A stretch of 64,000 nucleotides of DNA, taken from NCBI GenBank assembly GCA_023426435.1, contig JAFAAS010000082.1, positions 28,627 through 92,626 on the forward strand. Direction: 5' to 3'. This document shows, piece after piece, positions 26,601-36,195 of the stretch (the stretch's first letter is position 1; every line of letters starts with the position of its first letter). The notes under the pieces are model-generated. The model saw only the letters and a program-made list of their open reading frames with translations, ran no database searches and was not told the origin of the DNA. The translations under genes were made by a program, and so were the position numbers. This DNA is from Verrucomicrobiota bacterium (GTDB lineage Bacteria > Verrucomicrobiota > Verrucomicrobiia > Opitutales > Opitutaceae).

Positions 26601-29187
26601 CGTCGGCGCCGTCACCCTTTCCGCAGGCAGCATCACTGGAACGACCGGCACGCTCACCGGCTCTTCGTATTCCGCTACCAACGCCACCGGCACGACCACC
26701 ATCTCCGCCAATCTCGGAGGCACGGCTGCGCTCACCAAAACCGGCGCCGGCACCCTCGTTCTCTCCGGCTCCAACAACACTTTCTCCGGCGGCGTCACCG
26801 TCAACGAAGGCACGCTCCTTGCCGTCGGCACCACCTCCGAAGGCGGCTTCAAAGCGCTCGGCGACTATAGCAGCGTCGTCGTCCCCACCACCATCGCCAC
26901 GGTCAACAACGGCGCCACCCTCGCCGTCCAGAACACCACGCCTGGCTCGCTCCCGCCGGGCACCCAGACAACTCAACTCCTCAACATCTCGCTTTCCGGG
27001 ACCGGTGCCGACGGCGGCGGCGCTCTCCAAAGCTTGGGCGGCCGCAACACCTGGCTCGGCAACATCTCCCTCGCCGGCAACACCACCATCCAGAATCACC
27101 TCGGCGGTAACGACAACACCCTCTTCCTCGGACCCTACGTTCAGATCTCTCCGACCACGATCGACCTGAACAACAACGCCCTCACCTTCATCGGCGCTGG
27201 CGATGTCTATATCAGCAGCGCTCTCGGCAAGAGCACCGGCGACACCGGCAGCCTCCGGGTCAACCTCGCCAACGGCGGCTACGGCACCGGCGTCAACAGC
27301 ATCACCCTCGCTGGCCCGCAAAACTTCTACACCGGCGCCACCCACGTCGACAACGGCTGGCTGCGCATGATGATCGACGCCGGCAACCACCCCAACGCCG
27401 GCATCCTCGGCTCCCTCACCATCGGCGACGGTATCGGCGGCGCGAATACCGCCGTCCTCAGCAACTACTACATCGAGCAAATCGCCGACAATGCCGCCGT
27501 CACCATCAAGTCCGACGGCCTCCTCGACCTCGCCAGCGGCAGCGTCAACGAAACCCTCTCCAACATCACGCTCCAAGGCGGTCGCATCGCCACCGGCACC
27601 GGCAACCTCTTCATGACCGGCACCATCGCCGCCGAGACCAACGCCACCTCCACGATCGACGGCAACATCGGCATGCTCAACTCCGGCGGCGGCCCCGCGC
27701 GCATCTTCTCCGTCGACGCCGATAGCACCCTCCTCGTCAACGCCACGCTCTTCGGCGGCGACTACCACAAGACCGGCGACGGCCGCATGATCGTCACCTC
27801 CGACAGTCTCACCTCCGGCTATAACGGACTCACGACGGTCAAAAACGGCACCCTCACCCTCCGCAATCACCGCGCCCTCGGCCAGCACAACTACAACGCA
27901 GCATCCAGCGGCACCATCGTCGAGAGCGGCGCCACCCTCCAAATCGACGGCACCGACAGCGATCTCAACATCCAATACGAATCCCTCACCCTCGCCGGCG
28001 CCGGCCACAACGGCCAGGGCGCTCTCCAAAACCTCTCCGGCAACAACTCCTGGAACAACGCCACCATCACCCTCGCCGACTCGGCCACCATCAACACCAC
28101 CGACGGCACCCTCTCCCTCGGCGGCCGCATCGGTTCGACTGCAGGCACCGGGCAAACCCAGACGCTGACCGTCACCGGCTCCGGCAACACCCACATCACC
28201 GGCTCGATCAAAGACAACATCGGCTCCGCTCCCGCTTACACCGACCTTCACACCGGCACGCTCGCTCTCACCAAAAACGGCTCGGGCACCCTCACCCTTT
28301 CCGGCGCCAACACGTTCACGGGCGCCATCAACATCAACCAGGGCACGCTCGCGGTCACCGCCACCAACGTCCTCGGCGCGCAAACCAATGCCGTCACCGT
28401 CCAATCCGGCGCCACGTTTTCCCTCTCCGGCGGTAACAATTACACGAATACAATCGGCCGCCTCGAGGGCACCGGCGTCGTCAGCATCGCCTCCGCCACC
28501 GTCCTCAAAGTCAACAACACCACCGCCAACACCTTCGACGGCCGCCTCTCCGGCCAGGGCCTCTTCGACAAGGTCGGCTCCGGCACCTTCACGTTTTCCT
28601 CCACCGCCAACACCGACGCGTTCTCTTTCGACGGCACCGTCCGCCTCTCCAACGGCACCCTCGAGTTCGCCGGCGGCTCCGGCGTGCTGAATAATTCGAC
28701 CGACGCTCTCTTCATCAACACCCTCGAACTCACCGGCGGCACCCTCCTCCTCTCCGAAGCCTTCATCAACGTCGGCACGCTCAACATCACCGGCGACACC
28801 ATCCTCGACTTCGGCGCCACCGGCCACTCGATCCTCAACGCCGACAATATCTACATCGCCGCCGGCAAAACCCTCCTCATCCGCAACTGGACGAGCGAAG
28901 TCGACTTCCTCTTCGCCAACTCCGACTTCCGCCAAACCAACGGCGGCGGCACCATCGCCCTCTTCAACCAGATCGGCACGCATCCCCAAAACCAGGTCCA
29001 CTTCGAAGGCGACCCACAATCCCCGGACGGCAGCCATACCACCTGGATCAATTACGACTACGACGGCTTCACCAACTGGGAAATCCGCCCCATCCCCGAG
29101 CCTTCCACCTACGGCGCGATCCTCACCGCCGCCTCCCTCGCCTTCCTGCTTTACCGCCGCTCGCGGAAAGCAAAGTCAAAGTCCTGA
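23632..29187 (+). CDS. Giant autotransporter-strand-repeat surface protein with PEP-CTERM sorting signal
   Basis: 1,851 residues. The N-terminal 36 or so residues (hydrophobic core LIVASALGVMSV, end TIAA) form a signal peptide after a GTG start. KTWDGGGSGSSWGTANNW follows, the usual start of such proteins. The body is beta-solenoid-like with about nine autotransporter-associated strand repeats of the form GTLTLSGSNTYSG...AGTLALG. The end is IPEPSTYGAILTAASLAFLL then YRRSRKAK: a PEP-CTERM motif, a membrane helix and a basic tail, the substrate of an exosortase. No barrel domain is present, so it is not a classical type V autotransporter. Probably an anchored or released surface/matrix adhesin. 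No exosortase gene is in the window. Confidence 0.88.
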   Translation: MRTRPSTLVVSAFCRCTALIVASALGVMSVSPTIAATKTWDGGGSGSSWGTANNWSSNGVPGTNDNVIFDADTANNKFSITLGGNRSITGVTFGATNLNSAFTLSNNTLTITSTGVTNNDNLNQTFASAVTISSAAQTFNAASGDLTFNAVTLSQNLTLSGNSNITLGSAGGTLTNSGANRTLTINTGGSRTIGAINLSNNATSRTLTITGSGNATVTGVIANGGTAASGNLTKSGNGTLTLSGSNTYSGNTTLSAGTLALGHNSALGSSTLAFNGGTLSASGGARSISNNITLGGNVTIGGTNDLTFNGTINLNGGTRTITVNNTGLTTIAGQITEPWYSGLVKAGSGTLVLAGNNSYTAPTSVSAGTLVLAHNNALGANGISNHSVASGATLALQGGINVNQSSFNLTGQGVGGGGALRNLSGTNTLAGQINISSSTLIASDAGMLTLSGQVIADSTTVTVGGAGNTVLSGNVNGTGGTLAKTGTGTLTLSGSGSNSIDNLSIANGTVILAKSAGTNAIGGNGSIVIGDGSGGANSAILQLGASNQIPDHSSSFTIAADGLFDVGNFTESINTLAGTGNISLGTSGALTIGQNGGSSTFNGSISGGGSLTKAGHGTITLAGTNTYSGATNINTGTLRLGAANALSSASAVTIASGATLDFNGFAQTLGSLAGSSGTLSLGSGNLTTGGDNSSTSFGGTITGSGSLTKEGTGTFTLGGTNSYSGPTIINGGVLEAAVLANGGANSSIGNSSNAASNLVINGGTLRYIGTGGSTNRQFTLGTSGGTLDSSGSGAIDFTSTTAPTLSGSNTARTLTLTGSNTGNNYFRASLANNGSGATSLLKSGDGTWIITNSMSYTGGTTISAGTLKLGSSNRLANTGAVNVAGGTFDVQSYSDTVGAVTLSGGGTIAGSGTLTGSSYSLQGGTVNANLGGTATATVTSGTTTLNGSLGSTTVNINSGTLALGANHRLANTAAINVAGGELAMGTRSDTVGAVTLSAGSITGTTGTLTGSSYSATNATGTTTISANLGGTAALTKTGAGTLVLSGSNNTFSGGVTVNEGTLLAVGTTSEGGFKALGDYSSVVVPTTIATVNNGATLAVQNTTPGSLPPGTQTTQLLNISLSGTGADGGGALQSLGGRNTWLGNISLAGNTTIQNHLGGNDNTLFLGPYVQISPTTIDLNNNALTFIGAGDVYISSALGKSTGDTGSLRVNLANGGYGTGVNSITLAGPQNFYTGATHVDNGWLRMMIDAGNHPNAGILGSLTIGDGIGGANTAVLSNYYIEQIADNAAVTIKSDGLLDLASGSVNETLSNITLQGGRIATGTGNLFMTGTIAAETNATSTIDGNIGMLNSGGGPARIFSVDADSTLLVNATLFGGDYHKTGDGRMIVTSDSLTSGYNGLTTVKNGTLTLRNHRALGQHNYNAASSGTIVESGATLQIDGTDSDLNIQYESLTLAGAGHNGQGALQNLSGNNSWNNATITLADSATINTTDGTLSLGGRIGSTAGTGQTQTLTVTGSGNTHITGSIKDNIGSAPAYTDLHTGTLALTKNGSGTLTLSGANTFTGAININQGTLAVTATNVLGAQTNAVTVQSGATFSLSGGNNYTNTIGRLEGTGVVSIASATVLKVNNTTANTFDGRLSGQGLFDKVGSGTFTFSSTANTDAFSFDGTVRLSNGTLEFAGGSGVLNNSTDALFINTLELTGGTLLLSEAFINVGTLNITGDTILDFGATGHSILNADNIYIAAGKTLLIRNWTSEVDFLFANSDFRQTNGGGTIALFNQIGTHPQNQVHFEGDPQSPDGSHTTWINYDYDGFTNWEIRPIPEPSTYGAILTAASLAFLLYRRSRKAKSKS
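24330..28360 (+). repeat. Autotransporter-associated beta-strand repeat region inside the giant protein
   Basis: About nine recognisable units share the core G-x-G-T-L-T/V-L-S/A-G-x-N-x-Y-S/T-G followed by a T/S-rich strand and G-T-L-x-L. The first reads GNGTLTLSGSNTYSG and the last GSGTLTLSGANTFTG. Spacing is irregular (about 60 to 400 codons), so this is a degenerate protein repeat, not a simple DNA tandem array. Codons for Gly, Thr, Asn and Ser dominate. Confidence 0.8.
26251..26760 (+). repeat. Tandem 94-codon duplication within the strand-repeat region
   Basis: The block starting RLANTGAVNVAGGTF at 26251 recurs as RLANTAAINVAGGEL at 26533. SDTVGAVTLS and GTLTGSSYS recur at exactly the same 282-base offset (26314/26596 and 26365/26647). 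The copies differ at many bases, so this is an older internal duplication with constant register. Confidence 0.85.
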
Positions 29188-29220
29188 TCCCGATCGCGCC
29201 CGACGTCCCGTCGGTCGGAT

Positions 29221-29254
29221 TGGCGTGTAGCGAAGAATTCACTACACCCCGCCA
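29221..29254. terminator. Imperfect hairpin between convergent genes
   Basis: GTGTAG and CTACAC pair across an 11-base loop, with outer TGGC/GCCA extending the stem over a bulge. It lies between the convergent ends of the giant repeat protein and uvrB. No T-run follows, so at most a weak or factor-assisted bidirectional terminator. Confidence 0.35.
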
Positions 29255-29269
29255 CCTCGCAGCGCGAGG
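29255..29269. terminator. Short perfect hairpin downstream of uvrB
   Basis: CCTCGC-AGC-GCGAGG, a six-base-pair GC-rich stem with a three-base loop, ten bases past the uvrB stop. A terminator role is plausible from position only; no T-run is seen on either strand. Confidence 0.35.
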
Positions 29270-29278
29270 CTTCGGACT

Positions 29279-31315
<2,037 letters not shown>

Positions 31316-31338
31316 GCAACCGCACCCTGCTGCGGGTA

Positions 31339-31359
31339 GGTCGGGTTTTCAACCCGGCC
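31339..31359. repeat. Hairpin repeat between the coiled-coil gene and uvrB
   Basis: GGTCGGGTT-TTC-AACCCGGCC forms a nine-pair stem with one G-T wobble, followed on the + strand by TTTTT. Both flanking genes run on the minus strand, where the run becomes an A-run before the stem, so it is wrongly placed for a normal terminator of either. It looks like a dispersed palindromic element. Confidence 0.5.
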
Positions 31360-31368
31360 TTTTTCAAC

Positions 31369-32004
31369 TCACACCGCCGCCGCCCGCCGCGAACGCCACC
31401 GACGCGCCCCCGCTTGCACCAGCACCGCCCCCGCCAAATACATGCCCGCGGCGACCACGATCCATCCACGCACCCAAAACCATGTCTGGCGCCCGCGATG
31501 CCACATGCTCGCCCTTCGCTGATCCTCTGCGCGCACGATCGCATCGAGCGTCGCCCGCTCCGCCTCCAAGGTCTCCGTTTCCCAACGCAGCCGCTGCAAC
31601 TCCTGCTGCAAGGTCGACGCTTTCGCCGCCGCTTCGACGTGCAGCGCTTCCATCTTCGCCAGCCGTTCCCGATTCAACCGCTGCTGCTCGCGATTCCCGC
31701 CAAACCAGCTCCAGGTGCTCGTCAGGCTCTTCAACTCCCCCACCACTTTCTCCGCCTTCAACGCCCGCTCCTGCTCCGGCGGCAGTTCCACTTCGAGTTG
31801 CTCGATCCGGTGCCGCGCACTCGCAATCTTCTCGTCCACCATCGCCCGCTGCAGGCGCGCGCCTTGCTCTTCCTTCATCTTCCCGCGATCGCTCGCCAGC
31901 AGCCATCCGCCGAGCGCCACCACCACAATCCCTGCGCCCAACGCCGCCGCCGGCGCAAACGACGCCGCGCGAAGAATCGATCGATGCAGGGTCAGCGCGA
32001 ACAT
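31369..32004 (-). CDS. Membrane-anchored coiled-coil protein of unknown function
   Basis: 211 residues, family not recognised. A membrane helix at about residues 15-37 (ALGAGIVVVALGGWLLAS) is followed by about 110 residues of charged heptad-like sequence (KIASARHRIEQLEVELPPEQ, LNRERLAKMEALHVEAAAKA). A second helix lies near the C-terminus (WIVVAAGMYLAGAVLV), followed by a short Arg-rich tail. The shape is a hairpin with both ends in the membrane and a coiled coil on one side. It lies 53 bases upstream of uvrB on the same strand and is divergent from the glutamate dehydrogenase. No function can be proposed. Confidence 0.6.
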   Translation of the reverse strand: MFALTLHRSILRAASFAPAAALGAGIVVVALGGWLLASDRGKMKEEQGARLQRAMVDEKIASARHRIEQLEVELPPEQERALKAEKVVGELKSLTSTWSWFGGNREQQRLNRERLAKMEALHVEAAAKASTLQQELQRLRWETETLEAERATLDAIVRAEDQRRASMWHRGRQTWFWVRGWIVVAAGMYLAGAVLVQAGARRWRSRRAAAV

Positions 32005-32098
32005 GAGTCGATGGGTTATGACAATTGCTAAACCTCTTTCCTCGTCCCAAGTTCCCGCAAAGCCCGCGGTTCACCCCACCGCTTGCGCCATCGCTGCC

Positions 32099-33373
32099 AT
32101 GTCCAAAGTCATCGTTTCGACTCTCTACGAATCCGACGTCTTCAAGATGGCCTGCCGCCAATTCGATAAAGCCGCCGACGCCATCAACCTTCCGGAAAAT
32201 CTCCGCGATCGCACCAAATACCCGCGCCGCTGCCTCGCCGTCGCTCTCCCGATCCGTCGCGATGACGGCAGCATCACCGTCTTCGAGGGCTACCGCGTTC
32301 AACACAATCTCTCCACCGGCCCTTCAAAAGGCGGCATCCGTTTCTCTCTCAACGTCACCATCGGCGAGGTCGCCGCGCTCGCCATGTGGATGAGTTGGAA
32401 ATGTTCCCTCGTCGGCCTGCCTTACGGCGGAGCCAAGGGCGGCGTGATCGTCGACCCGCGCCAGCTTTCCGAAGTGGAACTCGAACGCCTTTCCCGCCGT
32501 TACATGCAGGAAATCGCCTCTTTCATCGGTCCTCACATCGACGTGCCCGCACCCGACATGGGCACGAACGAAAAGGTCATGGGTTGGATGATGGACACTT
32601 ATTCCAACCACGTCGGCCACAACTCCCCCGCCATCGTCACCGGCAAACCCATCTCGCTCGGCGGCTCCCAAGGCCGCCGTGAAGCCACCGGCGCCGGCGT
32701 CGCCTATCTCGCCAAGCGCTACCTCGAAGACCTCAACATCGCACCCAACCACGCCACCGCCGTCGTGCAGGGTTTTGGCAACGTCGGCAGCGAAGCCGCC
32801 CTCGCCCTTCAAAATTACGGCGTGCGCGTGATCGGCATCTCCGACTACACCGGCGGCATCCACAACGCGCAGGGCATCGATATCGCCAAAGCCCTCGCCT
32901 ACATCCGCTCCGAGGGAACGCTCCGCGATTTCGACGGCGGCGACGCCATCACGAACGAACAGCTCCTCGAGCTCGAGTGCACCGTTCTCGCTCCTTGCGC
33001 CCTCGAGCGCGTGATCACCACCGACAACGCCGCCCGCCTCCGCTGTCGCATCCTGGCCGAGGGCGCCAACGGCCCCACCACCAACGGCGCCGATCGCATC
33101 CTCGAACAGCGCGACGACATCGAGCTCATCCCCGATGTGCTCTGCAATTCCGGCGGCGTCATCGTCTCCTACTTCGAGTGGCTGCAAAACCTGCAGAACT
33201 TCTATTGGACCCGCGACGAGGTGCTCTCGAAGCTCTTCGCCATCCTCGATCGCGCGAAAGAATCCGTCGATTATCAGCAGCGTAAGTTCAAATTCAGCCG
33301 CCGGCTCGCCGCGCTCACGCTCGGAATCCAACGCGTCGCCGACGCGAAAGCCGCGCGCGGTCTTTTTCCGTGA
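32099..33373 (+). CDS. Glu/Leu/Phe/Val-type dehydrogenase, probably glutamate dehydrogenase
   Basis: 424 residues from ATG 32099 (MSKVIVSTLYESDVFKMACR); an in-frame ATG at 32018 would add 27 residues unlike the family. The glutamate-binding segment FRVQHN-type is GYRVQHNLSTGPSKGGIRFS, and the catalytic lysine lies in LPYGGAKGGVIVDPR. DVPAPDMGTNEKVMGWMMDT and the Rossmann loop VVQGFGNVGSEAALAL (about 225-240) follow. LAEGANGPTTNGADRIL and ELIPDVLCNSGGVIVSYFEW complete the family. It interconverts glutamate and 2-oxoglutarate with NAD(P). Cofactor preference cannot be called safely from the sequence. Confidence 0.9.
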   Translation: MSKVIVSTLYESDVFKMACRQFDKAADAINLPENLRDRTKYPRRCLAVALPIRRDDGSITVFEGYRVQHNLSTGPSKGGIRFSLNVTIGEVAALAMWMSWKCSLVGLPYGGAKGGVIVDPRQLSEVELERLSRRYMQEIASFIGPHIDVPAPDMGTNEKVMGWMMDTYSNHVGHNSPAIVTGKPISLGGSQGRREATGAGVAYLAKRYLEDLNIAPNHATAVVQGFGNVGSEAALALQNYGVRVIGISDYTGGIHNAQGIDIAKALAYIRSEGTLRDFDGGDAITNEQLLELECTVLAPCALERVITTDNAARLRCRILAEGANGPTTNGADRILEQRDDIELIPDVLCNSGGVIVSYFEWLQNLQNFYWTRDEVLSKLFAILDRAKESVDYQQRKFKFSRRLAALTLGIQRVADAKAARGLFP

Positions 33374-33688
33374 TCGCAGCGTCGCGTTCCGCCGCCATCG
33401 AAAACTGCGACGCCCGCGGGTGTATCCGAATTTCCCCTATCCGCGAAACGGCACTCTGACAATTTCGTCATTTTGCCCGATCCGCTCGCAGCGTGTCGGC
33501 AATTTGCACGCCAGGAAACAAGCCGCCTTCGCTCCGCGAAAAAACCGCCGCTGATTTCCCGGCACTTATGCACGTGCAGGCCGTGGCATGATCATGGCTG
33601 GACGCTTCCACGCGCCCCAACGCTGCGCCGCCGAACAAATCTCTGGCGCCGCATACAATGCTTCCGCGCGCGCTCTCCGCGAAAATTT
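33374..33688. other. 315-base intergenic region with no convincing gene
   Basis: No coding frame here looks real. It holds a ten-base palindrome TGCACGTGCA at 33569-33578. It also has a TGGC-N7-TGGC pattern at 33584-33598 that differs by one base from a sigma-54 -24/-12 core. Promoters for the following glycosyltransferase-glf-hydrolase cassette must lie here, but I see no strong -35/-10 pair. Confidence 0.4.
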
Positions 33689-35005
33689 ATGTCATCACCA
33701 CACTCTCCTTCGATTTCGTTCTCGGCTCTTCCCGCGCTCACGGATGATTCCCAGCGACGCACGACGCGCCGGACGACCGACTCGCGCTCCGCCTGGCCCC
33801 AGTCCGCCCTCGCCCAAACCGCGCCCATCATCGCACTTTGCCACTTGAGCTGGGATTGGGTCTGGCAGCGGCCTCAACAATATCTCTCCCGCTTCGCCCG
33901 CACGCATCGCGTGCTCTTCGTCGAAACGTATTGCAGCGATGTTCCCGCCACGCGCGTGGATCTCCGCCCCGCCGAGGGCCACCCCAACGTCACGATCTGC
34001 GCAATGCACCTGCCTGCCTCGCGCTGGTCCGACGGAAAATCCATCGATCGCGAGCGACGTCGCGCCCTGCAGCGCACGCTCACGAATCAGCTGCAAGGTC
34101 AGTTCGACGACGCAATCCTTTGGTTCAACGATCCCATGGCCGTCACCGCGTTCGCCGGTCATCTCGACGAAGCGCTCATCGTTTACGACTGCATGGACGA
34201 GCTCTCGCAGTTCAAAGGCGCGCCGCCGGCACTGCTCGAACGCGAACGCGATCTCCTCCAAGTCGCCGACGTCGTCTTCTGCGGCGGACGCAAGATGCGC
34301 GATCGTCGTCTGCGCCATAACTCCAACTCCCACTTCTACGGCACCGGAGTCGACACCCGCCACTTCGGCACCGCGCTCAAGCAGGAAACCTCCGTGCCCG
34401 TCGAAATCGCCGAACTCGGCGGCCCCGTGCTCGGATACTTCGGCGTCGTCGACGAGCGCATTGACTACGATCTGCTCGCCGCCCTCGCCGACGCGGATCC
34501 GAAATGGCACGTCGTCATGATCGGGCCTTTCTGCAAAGTCGATCCCGCGCAATTTCCCCAGCGTCCCAATCTCCACTGGCTCGGCGGACGTCCTTACGCC
34601 GACCTTCCTTCGTTCACCAAGGGCTTCTCCGTCGCCCTCATGCCGTTCGCGCTCAACGAGGCCACCGAATACATCAATCCCACCAAGGCGCTCGAATACA
34701 TGGCCGCCGGTCGCCCCGTCGTTTCCACCGCGCTCGACGAAGTAAAATCAAACTTCAGCAGCGTCGCCCGCATCGCGAAATCCCACGAACAGTTCATTTC
34801 GCTCTGCCGCCGCGAAATCGAATCGCCTTCCCAAACCCGCATCGCCCGCGGCCTTCGTCTCGCCGCCGAAAACACGTGGGAAGCAAATGTCGAAAAAATG
34901 GAAGCGCACATCGCCGCCGCGTTCGCCGAACGCCGCGAATCCGCCGCTTCCAGCGAACCCGCCTCCGTCGTCCCGTTTGTCGGCAACCAAACCGCGTATG
35001 TTTGA
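33689..35005 (+). CDS. Glycosyltransferase (TuaH-like)
   Basis: 438 residues from ATG 33689; the frame is open to 33473 but upstream codons look non-coding. After a Ser/Arg-rich N-terminal 45 residues the enzyme begins IIALCHLSWDWVWQRPQQYL. The W-x-W-x-RPQ motif marks a glycosyltransferase group that includes TuaH of teichuronic-acid synthesis. ALIVYDCMDELSQFKG, GPVLGYFGVVDERIDYDLL and INPTKALEYMAAGRPVVSTA (donor-binding end) follow. No signal peptide. Its end overlaps the glf start by eight bases, so the two are probably coupled, which makes galactofuranose a candidate donor; that is inference. Confidence 0.8.
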   Translation: MSSPHSPSISFSALPALTDDSQRRTTRRTTDSRSAWPQSALAQTAPIIALCHLSWDWVWQRPQQYLSRFARTHRVLFVETYCSDVPATRVDLRPAEGHPNVTICAMHLPASRWSDGKSIDRERRRALQRTLTNQLQGQFDDAILWFNDPMAVTAFAGHLDEALIVYDCMDELSQFKGAPPALLERERDLLQVADVVFCGGRKMRDRRLRHNSNSHFYGTGVDTRHFGTALKQETSVPVEIAELGGPVLGYFGVVDERIDYDLLAALADADPKWHVVMIGPFCKVDPAQFPQRPNLHWLGGRPYADLPSFTKGFSVALMPFALNEATEYINPTKALEYMAAGRPVVSTALDEVKSNFSSVARIAKSHEQFISLCRREIESPSQTRIARGLRLAAENTWEANVEKMEAHIAAAFAERRESAASSEPASVVPFVGNQTAYV

Positions 35006-36116
35006 TTATCTCATCGTCGGTGCCGGCTTCGCCGGCAGCGTTCTCGCCGAAAGAATCGCCCGCGGACAAAACAAGAAAGTGCTCCTGATCGATCGTCGCC
35101 CCCACATCGGGGGCAACGCTTACGATTGCCACGATCAGCACGGTATCCTGATCCACAAATACGGGCCGCACATCTTCCACACGAACTCCGCCGAGATCTT
35201 CAACTACCTCTCGCGGTTCACCGAATGGCGGCAGTATCAGCACCGGGTTCGCGCGATGGTCGACGGACGCCTGCTGCCCATTCCCATCAATCTCGACACC
35301 GTCAACGAGCTCTACGGCCTCAACCTCACGCCGGACGGGATGAAACAGTATCTCGCCTCGGTCGCCGAAAAAAAGGAGCGCATCCTCACGTCCGAAGATG
35401 TCGTGGTGAACGGCGTCGGTCGCGAGCTCTACGAAAAGTTTTTCCGCAACTACACGCGGAAACAATGGGGCCTCGATCCTTCCGAGCTCGATGCCCAGGT
35501 GACCGCCCGCGTTCCCGTCCGCTTCAATCGCGACGATCGCTACTTCACCGATGCCTACCAGGCGATGCCCGCCCGCGGTTTCACCCACATGTTCGGCAAC
35601 ATGCTCGATCACCCGAACATCAAGATCATGCTCAACGCCGACTACCGCGAGGTCCGCGACGAGGTCACGTTCGACCAGTTGATCTTCACCGGCCCCATCG
35701 ACGAATACTTCGACTACCGCTTCGGCCCGCTCCCGTATCGCTGCCTCGAATTCAAACACGAGACCCATCACAAGCCGGTCTTCCAATCCGCGCCCGTGGT
35801 GAATTATCCCAACGAATACGCCTACACGCGCGTGACCGAGTTCAAATACCTGACCGGACAAGAGCATCCGCTCACGAGCATCGTTTACGAATTTCCGCGC
35901 GCCGAGGGCGATCCGTATTACCCCATCCCGCGCGCAGACAACGCAGCCCTCTACAAGCGTTACCAGGCGCTCGCCGAAGAAACCCCCGACGTCCACTTCG
36001 TCGGCCGGCTCGGCACTTATCGCTACTACAACATGGACCAGGTCGTCGGCCAGGCGCTCACCCTCTACACCAAGCTCGCGAAATCCACGCGCGCCGAAGC
36101 GCTCGCGTCCGCGTGA
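34998..36116 (+). CDS. glf: UDP-galactopyranose mutase
   Basis: 372 residues from ATG 34998, overlapping the glycosyltransferase end. MFDYLIVGAGFAGSVLAERI is the FAD-binding start and VLLIDRRPHIGGNAYD follows. HKYGPHIFHTN carries the conserved flexible-loop His region, and NYTRKQWGLDPSELDAQVTA the mobile-loop Arg/Trp. TVYTGxID-type is LIFTGPIDEYFDYRFGPLPY and the end has GRLGTYRYYNMDQVVGQAL. It isomerises UDP-galactopyranose to UDP-galactofuranose using reduced FAD. Length is that of bacterial Glf. It makes UDP-Galf available in the cytoplasm to a neighbouring transferase. Confidence 0.96.
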   Translation: MFDYLIVGAGFAGSVLAERIARGQNKKVLLIDRRPHIGGNAYDCHDQHGILIHKYGPHIFHTNSAEIFNYLSRFTEWRQYQHRVRAMVDGRLLPIPINLDTVNELYGLNLTPDGMKQYLASVAEKKERILTSEDVVVNGVGRELYEKFFRNYTRKQWGLDPSELDAQVTARVPVRFNRDDRYFTDAYQAMPARGFTHMFGNMLDHPNIKIMLNADYREVRDEVTFDQLIFTGPIDEYFDYRFGPLPYRCLEFKHETHHKPVFQSAPVVNYPNEYAYTRVTEFKYLTGQEHPLTSIVYEFPRAEGDPYYPIPRADNAALYKRYQALAEETPDVHFVGRLGTYRYYNMDQVVGQALTLYTKLAKSTRAEALASA

Positions 36117-36130
36117 ACTTCTCCGTCTTC

Positions 36131-36151
36131 GCACGGTCAACCTGACCGTGC
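36131..36151. terminator. Perfect hairpin downstream of glf
   Basis: GCACGGTCA-ACC-TGACCGTGC, a nine-pair perfect stem with a three-base loop, 14 bases after the glf stop. There is no T-run directly after it. It may attenuate or protect the transcript between glf and the GH2 gene, or belong to the dispersed palindromes. Confidence 0.45.
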
Positions 36152-36195
36152 CTGCGTGAGCCAGCGCGCGCGCCACCGCCCGCGCTTTTGTTATC

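Noticed and set aside
24330..28360. Possible CRISPR array or DNA tandem array
   Set aside because: The similarity is at the protein level with irregular spacing and an intact long reading frame; there are no identical repeats with uniform spacers.
26449..29037. 862-codon minus-strand open frame opposite the giant repeat protein
   Set aside because: Its glycine/alanine/valine-rich translation is the antisense of the strand repeats; the plus frame has a signal peptide and PEP-CTERM tail.
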